Shown here: positions 24,001-32,470 of the stretch, one piece after another
How positions within the stretch are numbered: position 1 is the stretch's first letter
Layout: the number at the start of each line of letters is the position of its first letter
Origin: Oncomelania hupensis
Taxonomy: Eukaryota > Mollusca > Gastropoda > Littorinimorpha > Pomatiopsidae
Reading direction: 5' to 3'
DNA: 64,000 bases
NCBI GenBank assembly: GCA_036898135.1
Contig: CM072519.1
Span: 40,051,549 to 40,115,548, forward strand
Position numbers and translations under genes: made by a program
The notes under the pieces: generated by a model
Seen by the model: the letters and a program-made list of their open reading frames with translations, nothing else
Database searches by the model: none
Told to the model about the DNA's origin: nothing

Positions 24001-24548
24001 AGGTCGGTCAGCATTCCAAGATATACCACGCCAACCTCCTTAAGCTGTACGTGGAAAGGCCATCAGAGACTGTACACGCAGCAACAGCAGCTGTGACCGA
24101 CGACAGCTTTGACAGCGAAGAACTGTTGGAACTGGGAGACTTCCACAGCAAAGAAGGCATTGATGATGTTAAGCTAGGACCAAGCTTGACGGAAGGTCAA
24201 AAGATTGAGCTCAAGGACCTTATGGGCGAATTTCCCCATAGCTTCAATGATGTCCCAAGCTCTACGACTTTGGTCGAACATGAAGTCCACACCCAGACCT
24301 GGAAGGAGCATCTGCAGACCTTGAGGGAGCTGTTCCACCGTCCCGCAGAAGCCAACTTGACCGTGAGACCCAGCGAATGCATTCTGGGAGCTGACAATGT
24401 CGACTGCGTCGGACATCCGACGGAAGAGGGAGACAACGGAGGATGCACTGACTCCAGGGAAGCCCACGAGATCACCGTCTTTGACCCTGGGCCGATGACA
24501 ACCGCAACTGACGTGGGCGTCGTTACCTTGCGGATGAAAGAGCATTGA
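21030..24548 (+). CDS. Gag-protease-integrase polyprotein with a residual, catalytically incomplete RT
   Basis: The single 1172-residue frame starts at the first ATG after the leader. Residues 20-105 are a highly charged coiled-coil-like stretch. Residues 115-280 are Gag/SCAN-like. A CCHC zinc knuckle CFTCNATDHRAANC lies at 324-337. A retropepsin-type active site DSG lies at 441-443. An HHCC integrase zinc-binding domain follows (H668, H675, C705, C708), then a DDE core with D738, D798 and E834; the last two are 35 residues apart, as in active integrases. A WKGPY (GPY/F) module lies at 973-977. After it, residues 1053-1087 resemble the lead-in to RT (LTEGQKIELKDLMGEF) and 1091-1133 resemble the RT thumb region (EHLQTLRELF, ANLTVRPSECILGA). 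The palm with its catalytic Asp pair, and RNase H, are not present. Gag, protease and integrase look intact. Confidence 0.9.
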   Translation: MADFWQKGVELNLKGKQLTEYVKSQERTRERELEEKRLEKEIELEQKRLEVEEQHRREEREFELKRLEIEQQRQEREDERRREEREADRQFQLELARIQQQQHAPQVISDNTAPKLPAFVDGKDQIDSYLARFERFAESSNWQPQDWAIRLSALLTGQALEVYTRLSNDDAKNYDVLKEALLQCYNFTEKGYRKRFRECRPKSDETPKQFVERLSSYLHKWVELSGETKSYDSLHDLIVKEQFLNACHKDLATHLEEQKLQTLKDVTEAAERYLIAHGKTLGPPSATKHFQKTANHGNQIQGSQTSQRQTDSTPPPREGHSRGCFTCNATDHRAANCLQNKSSGQRGSTDNAAVGNRQRRFSNQRQNSRSDHQVCGGSVILPSETERTATPADVQECMTDGQLLLANGKSIPVVASAAVTVQNMPVSKGRVGNHEVTVLRDSGCSGVIVREDLIAKEQFTGNSKWTLMADSKCLKAPVAKIHVNTPFYIGEVEAVCLKKPLYDLMIGNIDGARRPDNPDPEWSPASTQRVEVVEEDPLPFPDGDLTELLRDNVVTPAQPCRPEIVGAVTTRAQAKRDKTSTPLKVADNSKAAIVDRDKLIQLQEDDSTLNKYRNRQDHVTKGSGTVYFEVKAKILYRIFQHPRVNGGKPLRQVLVPLPLRRQVMEVAHDSIMGGHLGIKKTSDRIQAVFYWPGLHADVSRFCRSCDICQKTIPRGRVPKVPMQRMPLIDRPFKRVALDLIGEIRPPSEEGHRWVLTLVDYATRYPEAVPLKKIDTETVAEALVDMFSRLGVPEEILTDLGTQFVSDCMKEVNRLLSIRHLTTTPYHPMCNGLVEKFNATLKSTLKKLCSEQPRQWHRYINALLFAYREVPQESTGFSPFELLYGRTIRGPMHILKELWTKEVDTPEVKNSYQYVFDLREKLEQTLEIARENLKKSQDCGKHYYDRRAVNRKFKPGNKVLVLLPTDHNKLLMQWKGPYEVETVVGINDYKVKVGQHSKIYHANLLKLYVERPSETVHAATAAVTDDSFDSEELLELGDFHSKEGIDDVKLGPSLTEGQKIELKDLMGEFPHSFNDVPSSTTLVEHEVHTQTWKEHLQTLRELFHRPAEANLTVRPSECILGADNVDCVGHPTEEGDNGGCTDSREAHEITVFDPGPMTTATDVGVVTLRMKEH

Positions 24549-24790
24549 CTGTGTGGACGAACTAAGAATATTGGTAATGACAGACTTGAAAATGAAAAAC
24601 GTTGACTGGGTAAATGATCTATGAACATTGACAGTATCCAGAAAGACTTGCAGATGAGAACCATTGACTCTGTGTGAATGAACTGAGAACGTTGATAGTG
24701 TTCAGACAGACTGAAATAAGTTTTAATTCTGAACTTTGCTTGTGCATTACGTTTCAACGTTGTTGAAAGAAATTGGGTAAATTTCTTCTT

Positions 24791-24800
24791 GAGTGGGGGG
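24791..24800 (+). promoter_or_regulatory. Polypurine tract
   Basis: GAGTGGGGGG lies 3 bp before the 3' LTR, the expected position of the plus-strand primer. The 250 bp between the stop codon and this tract carry degenerate repeats around GAAC-TTGAC. Confidence 0.7.
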
Positions 24801-24803
24801 TTA

Positions 24804-25438
24804 TGTTACGTTGAAACGTGAACGAAAGTATGTCGGAAGCGCGCACGATAGATCTAATCGTTTCGTTTTGCAAAGTATTCAATAATGGCGTTTATTTACC
24901 TTTGATTTGAGTTTGCATTGTTGTTAGGAGAGGCTTTGTATAACGCTGATAATTTGCGTTAGTCGATATTATTTGAGAACCTTCTGGATATGCGTGTTTA
25001 CTCTTGATAGAAATTTCCGGATGGATATCGAAGGTCGTGAATGTTCCCGGAAGTAGAGAAAATGTGAATGACGTAAGTCAGTGATGACGATCTTTAGTTC
25101 GATTGGTGGCAGTGCGTCATTTCTACCACGTACCAAATTGTTCGAGAAAAGAGAGAGGTTATTTAATCGTGTGCCGAGATTGTTGTTGAGAGAGTAAAGT
25201 TGTTGATAGTGATTTGGAAAGTTGCTGTGAAAGTTGTTGAGTTGAATTGAGAATTGTATGCAGTTGTTGATGTGTGCTGAATAAAAGTGGAAAACTTCAT
25301 ACGTCGACTTTGTGACTTGTATGCTGTTTGGACGGGCTGTGTGAATAAACGAATCTGAGTTACACCCTATCAGGAATTCAAGCATCGGGGCTGAATCGGA
25401 TACTGATAGAAAACACCAACATCAAACTGAGTGTAACA
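24804..25438 (+). repeat. 3' LTR
   Basis: 635 bp, identical to the 5' LTR in my line-by-line comparison, followed by the CAATG target duplication. Confidence 0.95.
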
Positions 25439-25443
25439 CAATG

Positions 25444-26285
25444 AACATCAATATAATATCCGCACATTAGTATAAGCATAAGATGAAAATAGAATACGTG
25501 AAGATGAAATGGAACAACGTACTGCATGAAGGATGACTAAATTACTGTAATATGCATTCACGCCTGTACTCGTCACCACCCATGCCTGCTACCATAGCCA
25601 CGCCACAACATAGCGCAACCTCACGCAAGCATGCGCGCACAACACAGAGTCGCCGACAAAATAAAATGTAAATTTCATGTACCCCGAAACGTCTTATGGT
25701 GAGCAGGAACCACCGCCGAGTTGCCCCGCTACAGTGCTGGAGACTGACACAGTGCTAATTTACTACAGACTACCAATCGCGGTAGTACTTCTAGTCCAAC
25801 TGACTTCAAGCACAAGTGACCTCCCGTCACACGAACTCACGTGCCAACAAGGCAACAGTCACAAACAAGACTTTCAACACGCCCATTTGGAAATAAGCTA
25901 GGCTACTTTTCTTAAGCTTTACCGCTCATCCAAAAAAATGGCTATTTTTACAGACCCACGAAGTTATTCTCAAAGCTAAATTAAGCTTCTAACGACGCTG
26001 TCTGCCTCTGAACAAACACTCTCACTGCCTATTCAGTCCTGTCAAATTTCTCTAGAGAATTCAAAATCTTAAGAAGATCCAAGACACTCAAAAAATAGGT
26101 CTTTCCTCTTTGAAACTCTAGCCTGCAGTGCGCACATTCAAAAACGTATCATACTTCGCTCTACTCTGTCTTGCCCTCGGAAGGTTATAATCCTCGCTCA
26201 ACTTTCGCTATAGACACGTGCACCTCGCGAAATTATCCTTCCACCTTTCATCCATCCCTATTCACTTCCTCTTTATCATCCAATC
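25444..26285. other. Right flank of the LTR retrotransposon, no supported gene
   Basis: Ordinary AT-rich DNA with one 74-codon frame (25677-25901) that has no recognisable motif. Confidence 0.5.
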
Positions 26286-26405
26286 TCTCCTATCCTATCC
26301 TATCCTATCTTATCCCGTAACTCAAGGTCGTTGGTGTACCACAAATGATCGTTTAATCAGCGTACTCCATCTTTTTCTGTTCTCAGCAACCCTCATGGGT
26401 TCGTT
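26286..26405 (-). mobile_element. Very short 3' fragment of the main LINE family
   Basis: About 120 bp match the terminal sequence of the LINE at 26775-29411, including AATGATCGTTTAA, CTCCATCTTT and CTCAGCAACCCTCATG on the plus strand. The tail is (GGATA)n on the minus strand. In frame, the tail supplies a TAG stop. No convincing target duplication was found, only a possible TCTCTC. Confidence 0.7.
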
Positions 26406-26497
26406 CCACTCTCTCACATAAATGTATGACCACCGTTTTCAAACACAAACATTCATCCAACAATGCAACCAGAGAGAGAGGAGGTGGGCATTGCCGT

Positions 26498-26498
<1 letters not shown>

Positions 26499-26595
<97 letters not shown>

Positions 26596-26613
26596 TAACA
26601 ACAATAATAACAA
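26499..26613. repeat. (ATA)n microsatellite
   Basis: About 31 ATA units followed by AAC-interrupted units, directly next to the target region of the large LINE. Confidence 0.9.
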
Positions 26614-26631
26614 TGGATGCTGTATACGCGC

Positions 26632-26774
26632 TTTTCCCTAAATCATCAATGACGTTCAAAGCGCGTCGAACTTTACCAACATACAGTATGACATTTTCAA
26701 CACACTCTTACAATTACGCAGCAAACACACACCTATCACTCAACTTGTGGTGTAAAGGCAGGGAAATCGCTTTT
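26632..26774. repeat. 143-bp target-site duplication, 3' side of the LINE
   Basis: Identical in my comparison to 29412-29554. It contains genomic DNA, including one arm of a 34-bp inverted repeat (26654-26687), and no LINE sequence. Confidence 0.85.
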
Positions 26775-29439
26775 CCTCTCTCCTCTCCTCTCCTGTCCCA
26801 TAACCCGAAGGTCGTAGGGGCACCACAGATGATCGTTTAACCAGCATACTCCATCTTTCTCTGTCCTCAGCAGCCCTCATGGCTTCGCTCAGTGTCAAAC
26901 CAGTCCATTCTCGAATGTTGTCCTCCCACCTCTTTTTCGGTCTCCCCCTTCTTCTACCTCCTTGCACTGTGCCTTGCAGAATGGTCTTTGCAAGGCCTGA
27001 TGATCTGGTGACGTGGCCATACCATCGGAGTTTCCGTTTCTTCACCACTGTGAGCAGGTCATCGTGTTGTCCAATGGCTTGTGTGATGGTCTGTCGGACT
27101 TCGTCGTTGGTGATGTGTTGGGTATAGGAAATGCACAGAAGTCTTCTGTAGCACCTCATCTCCATGCTTTGTATTCTTCGTTGGAGATCTGCTGTGAGGG
27201 TCCATGCTTCGCAAGCATATAGGAAGATGGAGATGACCAGAGAGCGCAGCAGTCTTACTTTGGAATGTAGACTGATGGTTCTGTCTTTCCAAATGGGCTT
27301 CAACCTTGTCAGGGCAGCAGTTGTTTGTGCGATCCTGGAGAGGACTTCCTGTCGAGACCCATTGTCTGACACAATGGCTCCTACATATTTGAAGCTGTGC
27401 ACTGTGTTGAGGGATTGGCCTTGTACTTTGATGTCCGTGTTGATGCCATTGGTGTTGTTGGTCATCAATTTGGTCTTCTCTGCACTTATTTCCATTCCAT
27501 AAGCTCTGGAGGTGGTGTCAAGCCTCTGTACAAGCTGTTGAAGTTCTTGTTCCTCTCCAGCCAATCCATCAATATCATCCGCAAAACGAAGATTGGAGAT
27601 TGCTCTGCCCCCTATGCTGACTGTGCCTTCGTGATCTGCAAGAGCATCTGACATGATGCGCTCTAGGAAGATGTTGAAGAGTGTTGGAGAGAGTAGGCAT
27701 CCTTGACGCACACCGATTGTTGTTCTGAACCAGTTCCCGATGACGCTGTTATGGAGGACTGCACTGGTAGCCTTGTCATACAGGTTTTTGATGACTTCTA
27801 TAATTTTAGGGCTGATGTTGTACACTTTCATGGTTGCCCATAGAGCTGCATGCCAGACTCGGTCAAATGCCTTCTTGAAGTCTATGAACACATGATATAG
27901 ATGTTGTTGGTGCTGTAGGTATTTCTCACAGATTATTCTGAGGTTGAAAATCTGTTCAGTGGTACTTCGCCCTGCCATGAATCCTGCTTGTTCTTCAGCT
28001 ATGATTTGTTCAGCTTGTGGTTTCAACCTGTTGAGTATTATTTTCAGGAGGACCTTGCTGGGATGGCTGATGAGGCTGATGGTGCGGTAATTTTCACACT
28101 CCTGAAGGTTACCGTTTTTGGGAAGTGTGATGACAAGCGACTGGGTCCATGGTGTAGGCCATTCCCCACTCTGCCAGATCTTGTTACAGATAATGGTGAG
28201 AGCATCAGTCATCGCTTCTCCTCCTGCTTGTAGCAGTTCCGCTGGTATGTTGTCCACTCCCGCTGACTTCCCTTTCTTCAGCGATTGCACTGCTGCCTCA
28301 ACTTCTTCCCGGAGAAATGGGAGGATTTCTTCTTCTTCTCTGCTCTCGGGACATGCTAGAACTGATGGGTCTCCATTTGGTGTATGGTTGTAAAGGTCAG
28401 AGCTCTGTCCATCTGTCCAAGACTTCTTGTTCTTCTGTAAGGCATATATGCCAGACTTGCTTTGGATAGTGGAGACTTTGGGCTGTTTAACACTTGTCAG
28501 CCGCTTCACAGTCTGGTAGGCCTTCTTGCTGTTGTTCTTGTTCAGATTGTTCTCTATTTCCTGGCATTGATCTTCTATCCAGTTCTCCTTTGCTGTGCGC
28601 ATGCCTTTTCGGATGTCATTGTTGATTTTTCGGTAGACATCAGCTCCCTGTGAGGTGTTCTTTTTCTTTTTTAACTCTCTTCGTTTATCACACAGATCCA
28701 AAAGTTCAGGTGTGATCCACGGCTTCTTCTTTGGTCGGTGCTTGCCAAGGATCTCAGTGGCGGCATCTGTTACAGCTGAGTTGAAGGTATTGGTCATGGT
28801 GTTGACATCTACTTCTCCTGCCCCCAAAATAAGCAGTGGTGCAAATTTCCCTCCAATTGTGGCCTGAAATATTTTTGCCACCTCCGGGTCTTGCAGTTTG
28901 TCCAGGTCGAACTTCAGCCTAGTGCACTTTGCTGTATTTACTCTCTTCAAATGGAGCCGGAAAGACATCATCACGAGATCGTGGTCACTTCCAATGTCTG
29001 CTCCTGGAAAAGTGCGTGTCCTGCCAATGTTGATGCTTGATCTGAAGCGTTTCTTGACCATGATGTAGTCGATCTGGTTGTGATGTTCCCCGCCGGGACT
29101 GTGCCATGTCCATCGTCTGGATTTTTTGTGGAGACCAAGCGTGTTTGCCAGTACCAGATTGTTGTATCTGGCAAACTCCAATAGCCTCGGACCCCTGTCA
29201 TTTGTCTCGTTGCAGTGGGGTCCACATGTGTCTCCCCAGTTGTGGTGCGCATCTTGGCCAACCTTGGCATTCCAGTCGCCTTGCACTATGACTATGTCCT
29301 TCTTCGGCACTTGGTCAAGGACCGCCTGTATATTTTCATAAAAATCCTCCACTTCGCTGTCTTCATAGTCTGATGTTGGGGCATAGGCCTGGATGATGGT
29401 AATGTTGAAAATTTTCCCTAAATCATCAATGACGTTCAA
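26740..29439 (-). CDS. APE-type LINE ORF2 (endonuclease-reverse transcriptase), 5'-truncated and chimeric at both ends
   Basis: The 899-codon open frame carries the C-terminal half of an apurinic-type endonuclease (GDWNAKVG near residue 58, then NQIDYIMV and GSDHDLV). A full reverse transcriptase follows with SAGVDNIPAELL, FIDFKKAFDRVWH, GVRQGCLLSPTLFN and the catalytic LRFADDIDGLAG. The C-terminal region contains LRWYGHVTR and GRPKKRWEDNIREWTGL. The first nine codons (MNVIDDLGK) and the last nine with the stop lie in the flanking target duplications, not in the element. The N-terminal part of the endonuclease is missing, so the protein is probably inactive for self-nicking. Proteins of this kind are often annotated as craniofacial development protein 2-like; the RTE superfamily is my best guess for clade. 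Confidence 0.85.
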   Translation of the reverse strand: MNVIDDLGKIFNITIIQAYAPTSDYEDSEVEDFYENIQAVLDQVPKKDIVIVQGDWNAKVGQDAHHNWGDTCGPHCNETNDRGPRLLEFARYNNLVLANTLGLHKKSRRWTWHSPGGEHHNQIDYIMVKKRFRSSINIGRTRTFPGADIGSDHDLVMMSFRLHLKRVNTAKCTRLKFDLDKLQDPEVAKIFQATIGGKFAPLLILGAGEVDVNTMTNTFNSAVTDAATEILGKHRPKKKPWITPELLDLCDKRRELKKKKNTSQGADVYRKINNDIRKGMRTAKENWIEDQCQEIENNLNKNNSKKAYQTVKRLTSVKQPKVSTIQSKSGIYALQKNKKSWTDGQSSDLYNHTPNGDPSVLACPESREEEEILPFLREEVEAAVQSLKKGKSAGVDNIPAELLQAGGEAMTDALTIICNKIWQSGEWPTPWTQSLVITLPKNGNLQECENYRTISLISHPSKVLLKIILNRLKPQAEQIIAEEQAGFMAGRSTTEQIFNLRIICEKYLQHQQHLYHVFIDFKKAFDRVWHAALWATMKVYNISPKIIEVIKNLYDKATSAVLHNSVIGNWFRTTIGVRQGCLLSPTLFNIFLERIMSDALADHEGTVSIGGRAISNLRFADDIDGLAGEEQELQQLVQRLDTTSRAYGMEISAEKTKLMTNNTNGINTDIKVQGQSLNTVHSFKYVGAIVSDNGSRQEVLSRIAQTTAALTRLKPIWKDRTISLHSKVRLLRSLVISIFLYACEAWTLTADLQRRIQSMEMRCYRRLLCISYTQHITNDEVRQTITQAIGQHDDLLTVVKKRKLRWYGHVTRSSGLAKTILQGTVQGGRRRGRPKKRWEDNIREWTGLTLSEAMRAAEDRERWSMLVKRSSVVPLRPSGYGTGEERREEKRFPCLYTTS
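26775..29411 (-). mobile_element. LINE insertion, 2637 bp, 5'-truncated
   Basis: The ends are fixed by the exact 143-bp duplications on both sides. The minus-strand 3' end is a degenerate (GGAGA)n tail with no poly(A). The reading frame runs into the tail, leaving essentially no 3' UTR. An intact frame and identical duplications indicate recent insertion. Two older relatives lie at 18699-19114 and 26286-26405 in the same orientation. Confidence 0.85.
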
Positions 29440-29554
29440 AGCGCGTCGAACTTTACCAACATACAGTATGACATTTTCAACACACTCTTACAATTACGCA
29501 GCAAACACACACCTATCACTCAACTTGTGGTGTAAAGGCAGGGAAATCGCTTTT
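29412..29554. repeat. 143-bp target-site duplication, 5' side of the LINE
   Basis: Second copy of 26632-26774. It supplies the apparent start codon of the LINE frame at 29437-29439. Confidence 0.85.
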
Positions 29555-29824
29555 AGAAGACTGAGGGAAAATCGAAGTTTTCTTGTTAAATTTTTAGATT
29601 GACTGCATCCAATATCATTATGGAAGTTATGATGCTGGGTCTGAGAAAAGGGAGTTCTCAATGCCTCTGTCGCAATAGTCGTATTTGTTTTGACGAAAAC
29701 GCTCAAGGAGTCTATATAATTGCGCAGAAAAATAAATCCAAACAGATGTTAATCAGTATAGTTTGATTGTTTAAAAATTAACATCACTCCACTGTATGTT
29801 GGTACAGTTCGACGCGCTTTGAAC
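29434..29824. mobile_element. Candidate MITE bounded by a 34-bp inverted repeat
   Basis: Bases 29434-29467 and 29791-29824 are inverted copies with a single mismatch (GTTCAAAGCGCGTCGAACT...CATACAGT). The interior of about 320 bp is AT-rich and non-coding. The left arm is duplicated at 26654-26687 by the LINE insertion. No flanking target duplication is evident, so the element type is uncertain. Confidence 0.45.
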
Positions 29825-30694
29825 CTGAACAGTCCATACCGACCCTTTTGGTTTTCAAAACTGGAACATGCCGTCAGTGAGACATTCATAACTCATACAG
29901 GAGATCGGTATGCAAAAACCGGTAGTAACGAATGGCCGCGGTTTGCCGGAATGTTTGCGTTCCGGCGTGACTCTATCTCCTAGATGTTTCCTCCGGTTAT
30001 GAACAGCCATTTTTCTTATTCTTCCTTTATCGTGCGACAGCCACCTTATCCAGAGCAGTTAGACTCAGAGCTGAACTTACAACTATCACAAGATCAACGT
30101 CGGAGAAAGCCAATTTGCTTCACCGTTGACGTGTGCTAGTTGTCTGCAAATAGATGAGCTGTCTTAGTTTTACTTCAGCCACACTTTTTCCGCGGCGTTG
30201 TCCATCGGTGATGGATAGCGATCGAAAGCCTTTGATTGGGATGACCAAATATGAACGGTGGCCAGCAACGCTGAGGGTAGAAGGAAAATAGAATGTTTCT
30301 CTATTCGGGCACATCTGACCGGCGACATCGTTGAAGAAGCTGTTCTCCGTATTAAGACTGATAGAGACGTTAGGCCTATTTGAAAATGTAATAACAACCA
30401 GTGCTAAAACTCGCTGAGCTTATCCGACAATTAGCTCCCTACATTTCGTTCCTCTGACTGCCTATCCCAGACATATTCGTGTCAAGTTGGATAAGCGAGG
30501 TCTCAAAACAAAAAACGAGATGTCCCCCCCCCCCAAAAAAAAAAATTAGAAAAAAAAACAAAAAGAAAAAGAAAAAAAAAAGAACTAGAAGAAGAAGAAG
30601 AAGAAGAAGAAGAAGAAGAAGAAGAAGAAGAAGAAGAAGAAGAAAGGCCCTCGTCATTTATTTCATACGGAGCTCCTTCCGGTGTCGTCACAAA
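29825..30694. other. No supported gene; homopolymer and GAA tracts
   Basis: It ends in a C-run and A-rich block (about 30523-30585) followed by a (GAA)n array of about 19 units (30586-30642). Nothing else was recognised. Confidence 0.65.
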
Positions 30695-30790
30695 ATGGCG
30701 GAGCAGGGTGGCGTCGGCCGGGAGAGGATGGGAGAAGTTTTGGATGTTAGCGGATATTTAGACAGCGGCGTAGGTCGGTCTTCCGCTGCA
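30695..30790 (+). other. Candidate orphan first exon or promoter-proximal segment
   Basis: CACAAAATGGCGGAGC combines a strong translation-start context with a YY1-like AAAATGGCGG motif, in a locally CpG-rich patch unlike its surroundings. The frame reads MAEQGGVGRERMGEVLDVSG and soon passes into AT-rich, non-coding-looking sequence. GTAGGT at about 30769 could be a splice donor. I recognise no protein and see no downstream exon on this strand. Confidence 0.2.
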
Positions 30791-31125
30791 ATTACCGCCC
30801 GCAAATTGTGTTTACTTTTCACAAATCAGATAGTATGTATACAGTCGGAGATGCTTTTTGCTATTCCTTCCATTGCTAACGTCTGCATTTCTTGTTTCCA
30901 TGTCTGTCTTTTTTTTTTTTTAAATCTCTTCTTTTTCTTAATGTGTAAATTTTGTTGTCGTTCTAAACCTCCACTTGGGACTTTGTTGTGTGTCTGCTAA
31001 GAACTTTGAACAACAAGTTTAAGATGACATCTAAACGATCTTCTTCAGGTTGGCAGCTTGTAACTTAACGCAGGCTTGGCTTACCTTCCAGTCACAAAAG
31101 TAAAGACAATGCATTGATATATGGG

Positions 31126-31430
31126 GGTGCTTGGTAGCTCAGTGGATAGTGAGCTGGTTTCCTATGCCGGAGGTCGCGGGTTCGAACCCCGCCTGGGACG
31201 AACTTACGTGACTGAGGTACGAAACTTTTCAGAACACCGAGAGCTTTCTATGGGTACTCCGGTTTCCTCCTTCCTTTTAATAATGGTATAGAATACAGTC
31301 AATCTAAAATTCCCCCCCCCCCCAAAAAAAAAAAAAAAAAAAAAAGATTTTTCTTCCGACTTCTGTAATAGCGATCTCTTCGGATCGCCGCGCTTTATGT
31401 TTCTATTGAATAAAAAGCGTGGGATAGGCC

Positions 31431-31487
<57 letters not shown>
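31126..31487 (+). mobile_element. tRNA-derived SINE with (TTA)n end, copy 2
   Basis: The head has TAGCTCAGTGGATAGTGAGC (A box and D-arm), a five-pair anticodon-like stem with loop TTCCTAT (a CCT, Arg-like anticodon) and a perfect T-arm GCGGGTTCGAACCCCGC. The acceptor stem does not pair, so it is a SINE head and not a working tRNA. The body includes GGTACTCCGGTTTCCTCC, C- and A-runs and GATCGCCGCGCTTT, and ends in a TTA array (31431-31487). Confidence 0.65.
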
Positions 31488-31660
31488 CCAATCAAATATA
31501 CTTGAATAGCGCTAAACTCCCTGCCCTCAATCTCATGAAGATTGCAGAAGTGCAAGTGGCAGTAAGCATGTTTTTATTTTAAAAACACTGTGCCCTTTGC
31601 ACTGGTTTACTTAGGAAAGAGCGTTATATAAATAAACACTATTATTGTTAGTAATAGATC

Positions 31661-31739
<79 letters not shown>

Positions 31740-32470
31740 GTTGTTGTTGTTCTTGTTCTTGTTGTTGTTATAAACATTATTATATCTATTTCTAGGCTTT
31801 GTTGAGGTCATATCAGTTACATTGAATTCCACCATAAAGTCGTCCTCACTTACCACCGATTGAAAGCCGTTCAGTAGGAATGTTTAACGATGACGATGGC
31901 GATGGATGACCCCTGCAACCCTGTGGAGATGTGTTGAAGGGAAATAGAGCTTCCATCTATTTGCGGACCGCTTAAACACGTCAAAGTTGTTGAGGCTGTT
32001 CACCGTAGACCCTCTCGTATTATTTGCTGATAGCCATTATATGTAATTTAGTAATTACTACTTTCATCTAATATAACAGTGTTTCAGATGAAGCAGACCG
32101 CTACGTTTCTATATACTGGCGATAATAATGTACTTGCTTAATTAGTGTCCAAAACTAAATTGTCTTATCTATTTTTCCCCGGGTCATAACTGTTATATTT
32201 AACTGTTATCATTCCTTTTAAGCCATGCCTTCATTTGGTCGCATGCTATTTGTATCACTGTGCATATTTTTTAATGATTTTATTTCCTAACAGTTTGAGT
32301 GCTAGGGTGTCCGAGAATGTTCATGTGAATGAATGATGATGTTATACATAAAGTTTTGTACTAACTGACTATGATATTGTCCTGGCCATGTTTCGTGCTT
32401 ATGTTATGTATGTTTCCCACATGTCAAATTTCCGTGTGTAAAAACTGGGATACTAAATCATCTAGTATCT
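31488..32470. other. No supported gene; one long TTA array
   Basis: A (TTA)n array with TTG units at its end lies at 31661-31758. The rest, to the SINE-like copy C, is AT-rich without recognisable features. Confidence 0.65.

Larger units (their letters stand above)
19820..25443 (+). mobile_element. Complete-looking Ty3/gypsy-type LTR retrotransposon with integrase before RT
   Basis: The element spans 19825-25438 (5614 bp) and is flanked by the 5-bp target duplication CAATG (19820-19824, 25439-25443). Its two 635-bp LTRs look identical when compared line by line, which implies very recent insertion. It has a candidate primer-binding site, one long gag-pol frame and a G-rich polypurine tract before the 3' LTR. 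The domain order gag, protease, integrase, then a residual RT segment matches the Gmr1-like group of Ty3/gypsy elements, which carry integrase upstream of RT. Because the RT catalytic region and RNase H are missing, this copy is probably non-autonomous and was moved by proteins supplied in trans. Confidence 0.9.

Noticed and set aside
31140..31200. tRNA-Arg(CCT)-like gene
   Set aside because: The D-, anticodon- and T-arms fold, but the acceptor stem does not pair and the sequence continues into a SINE body.
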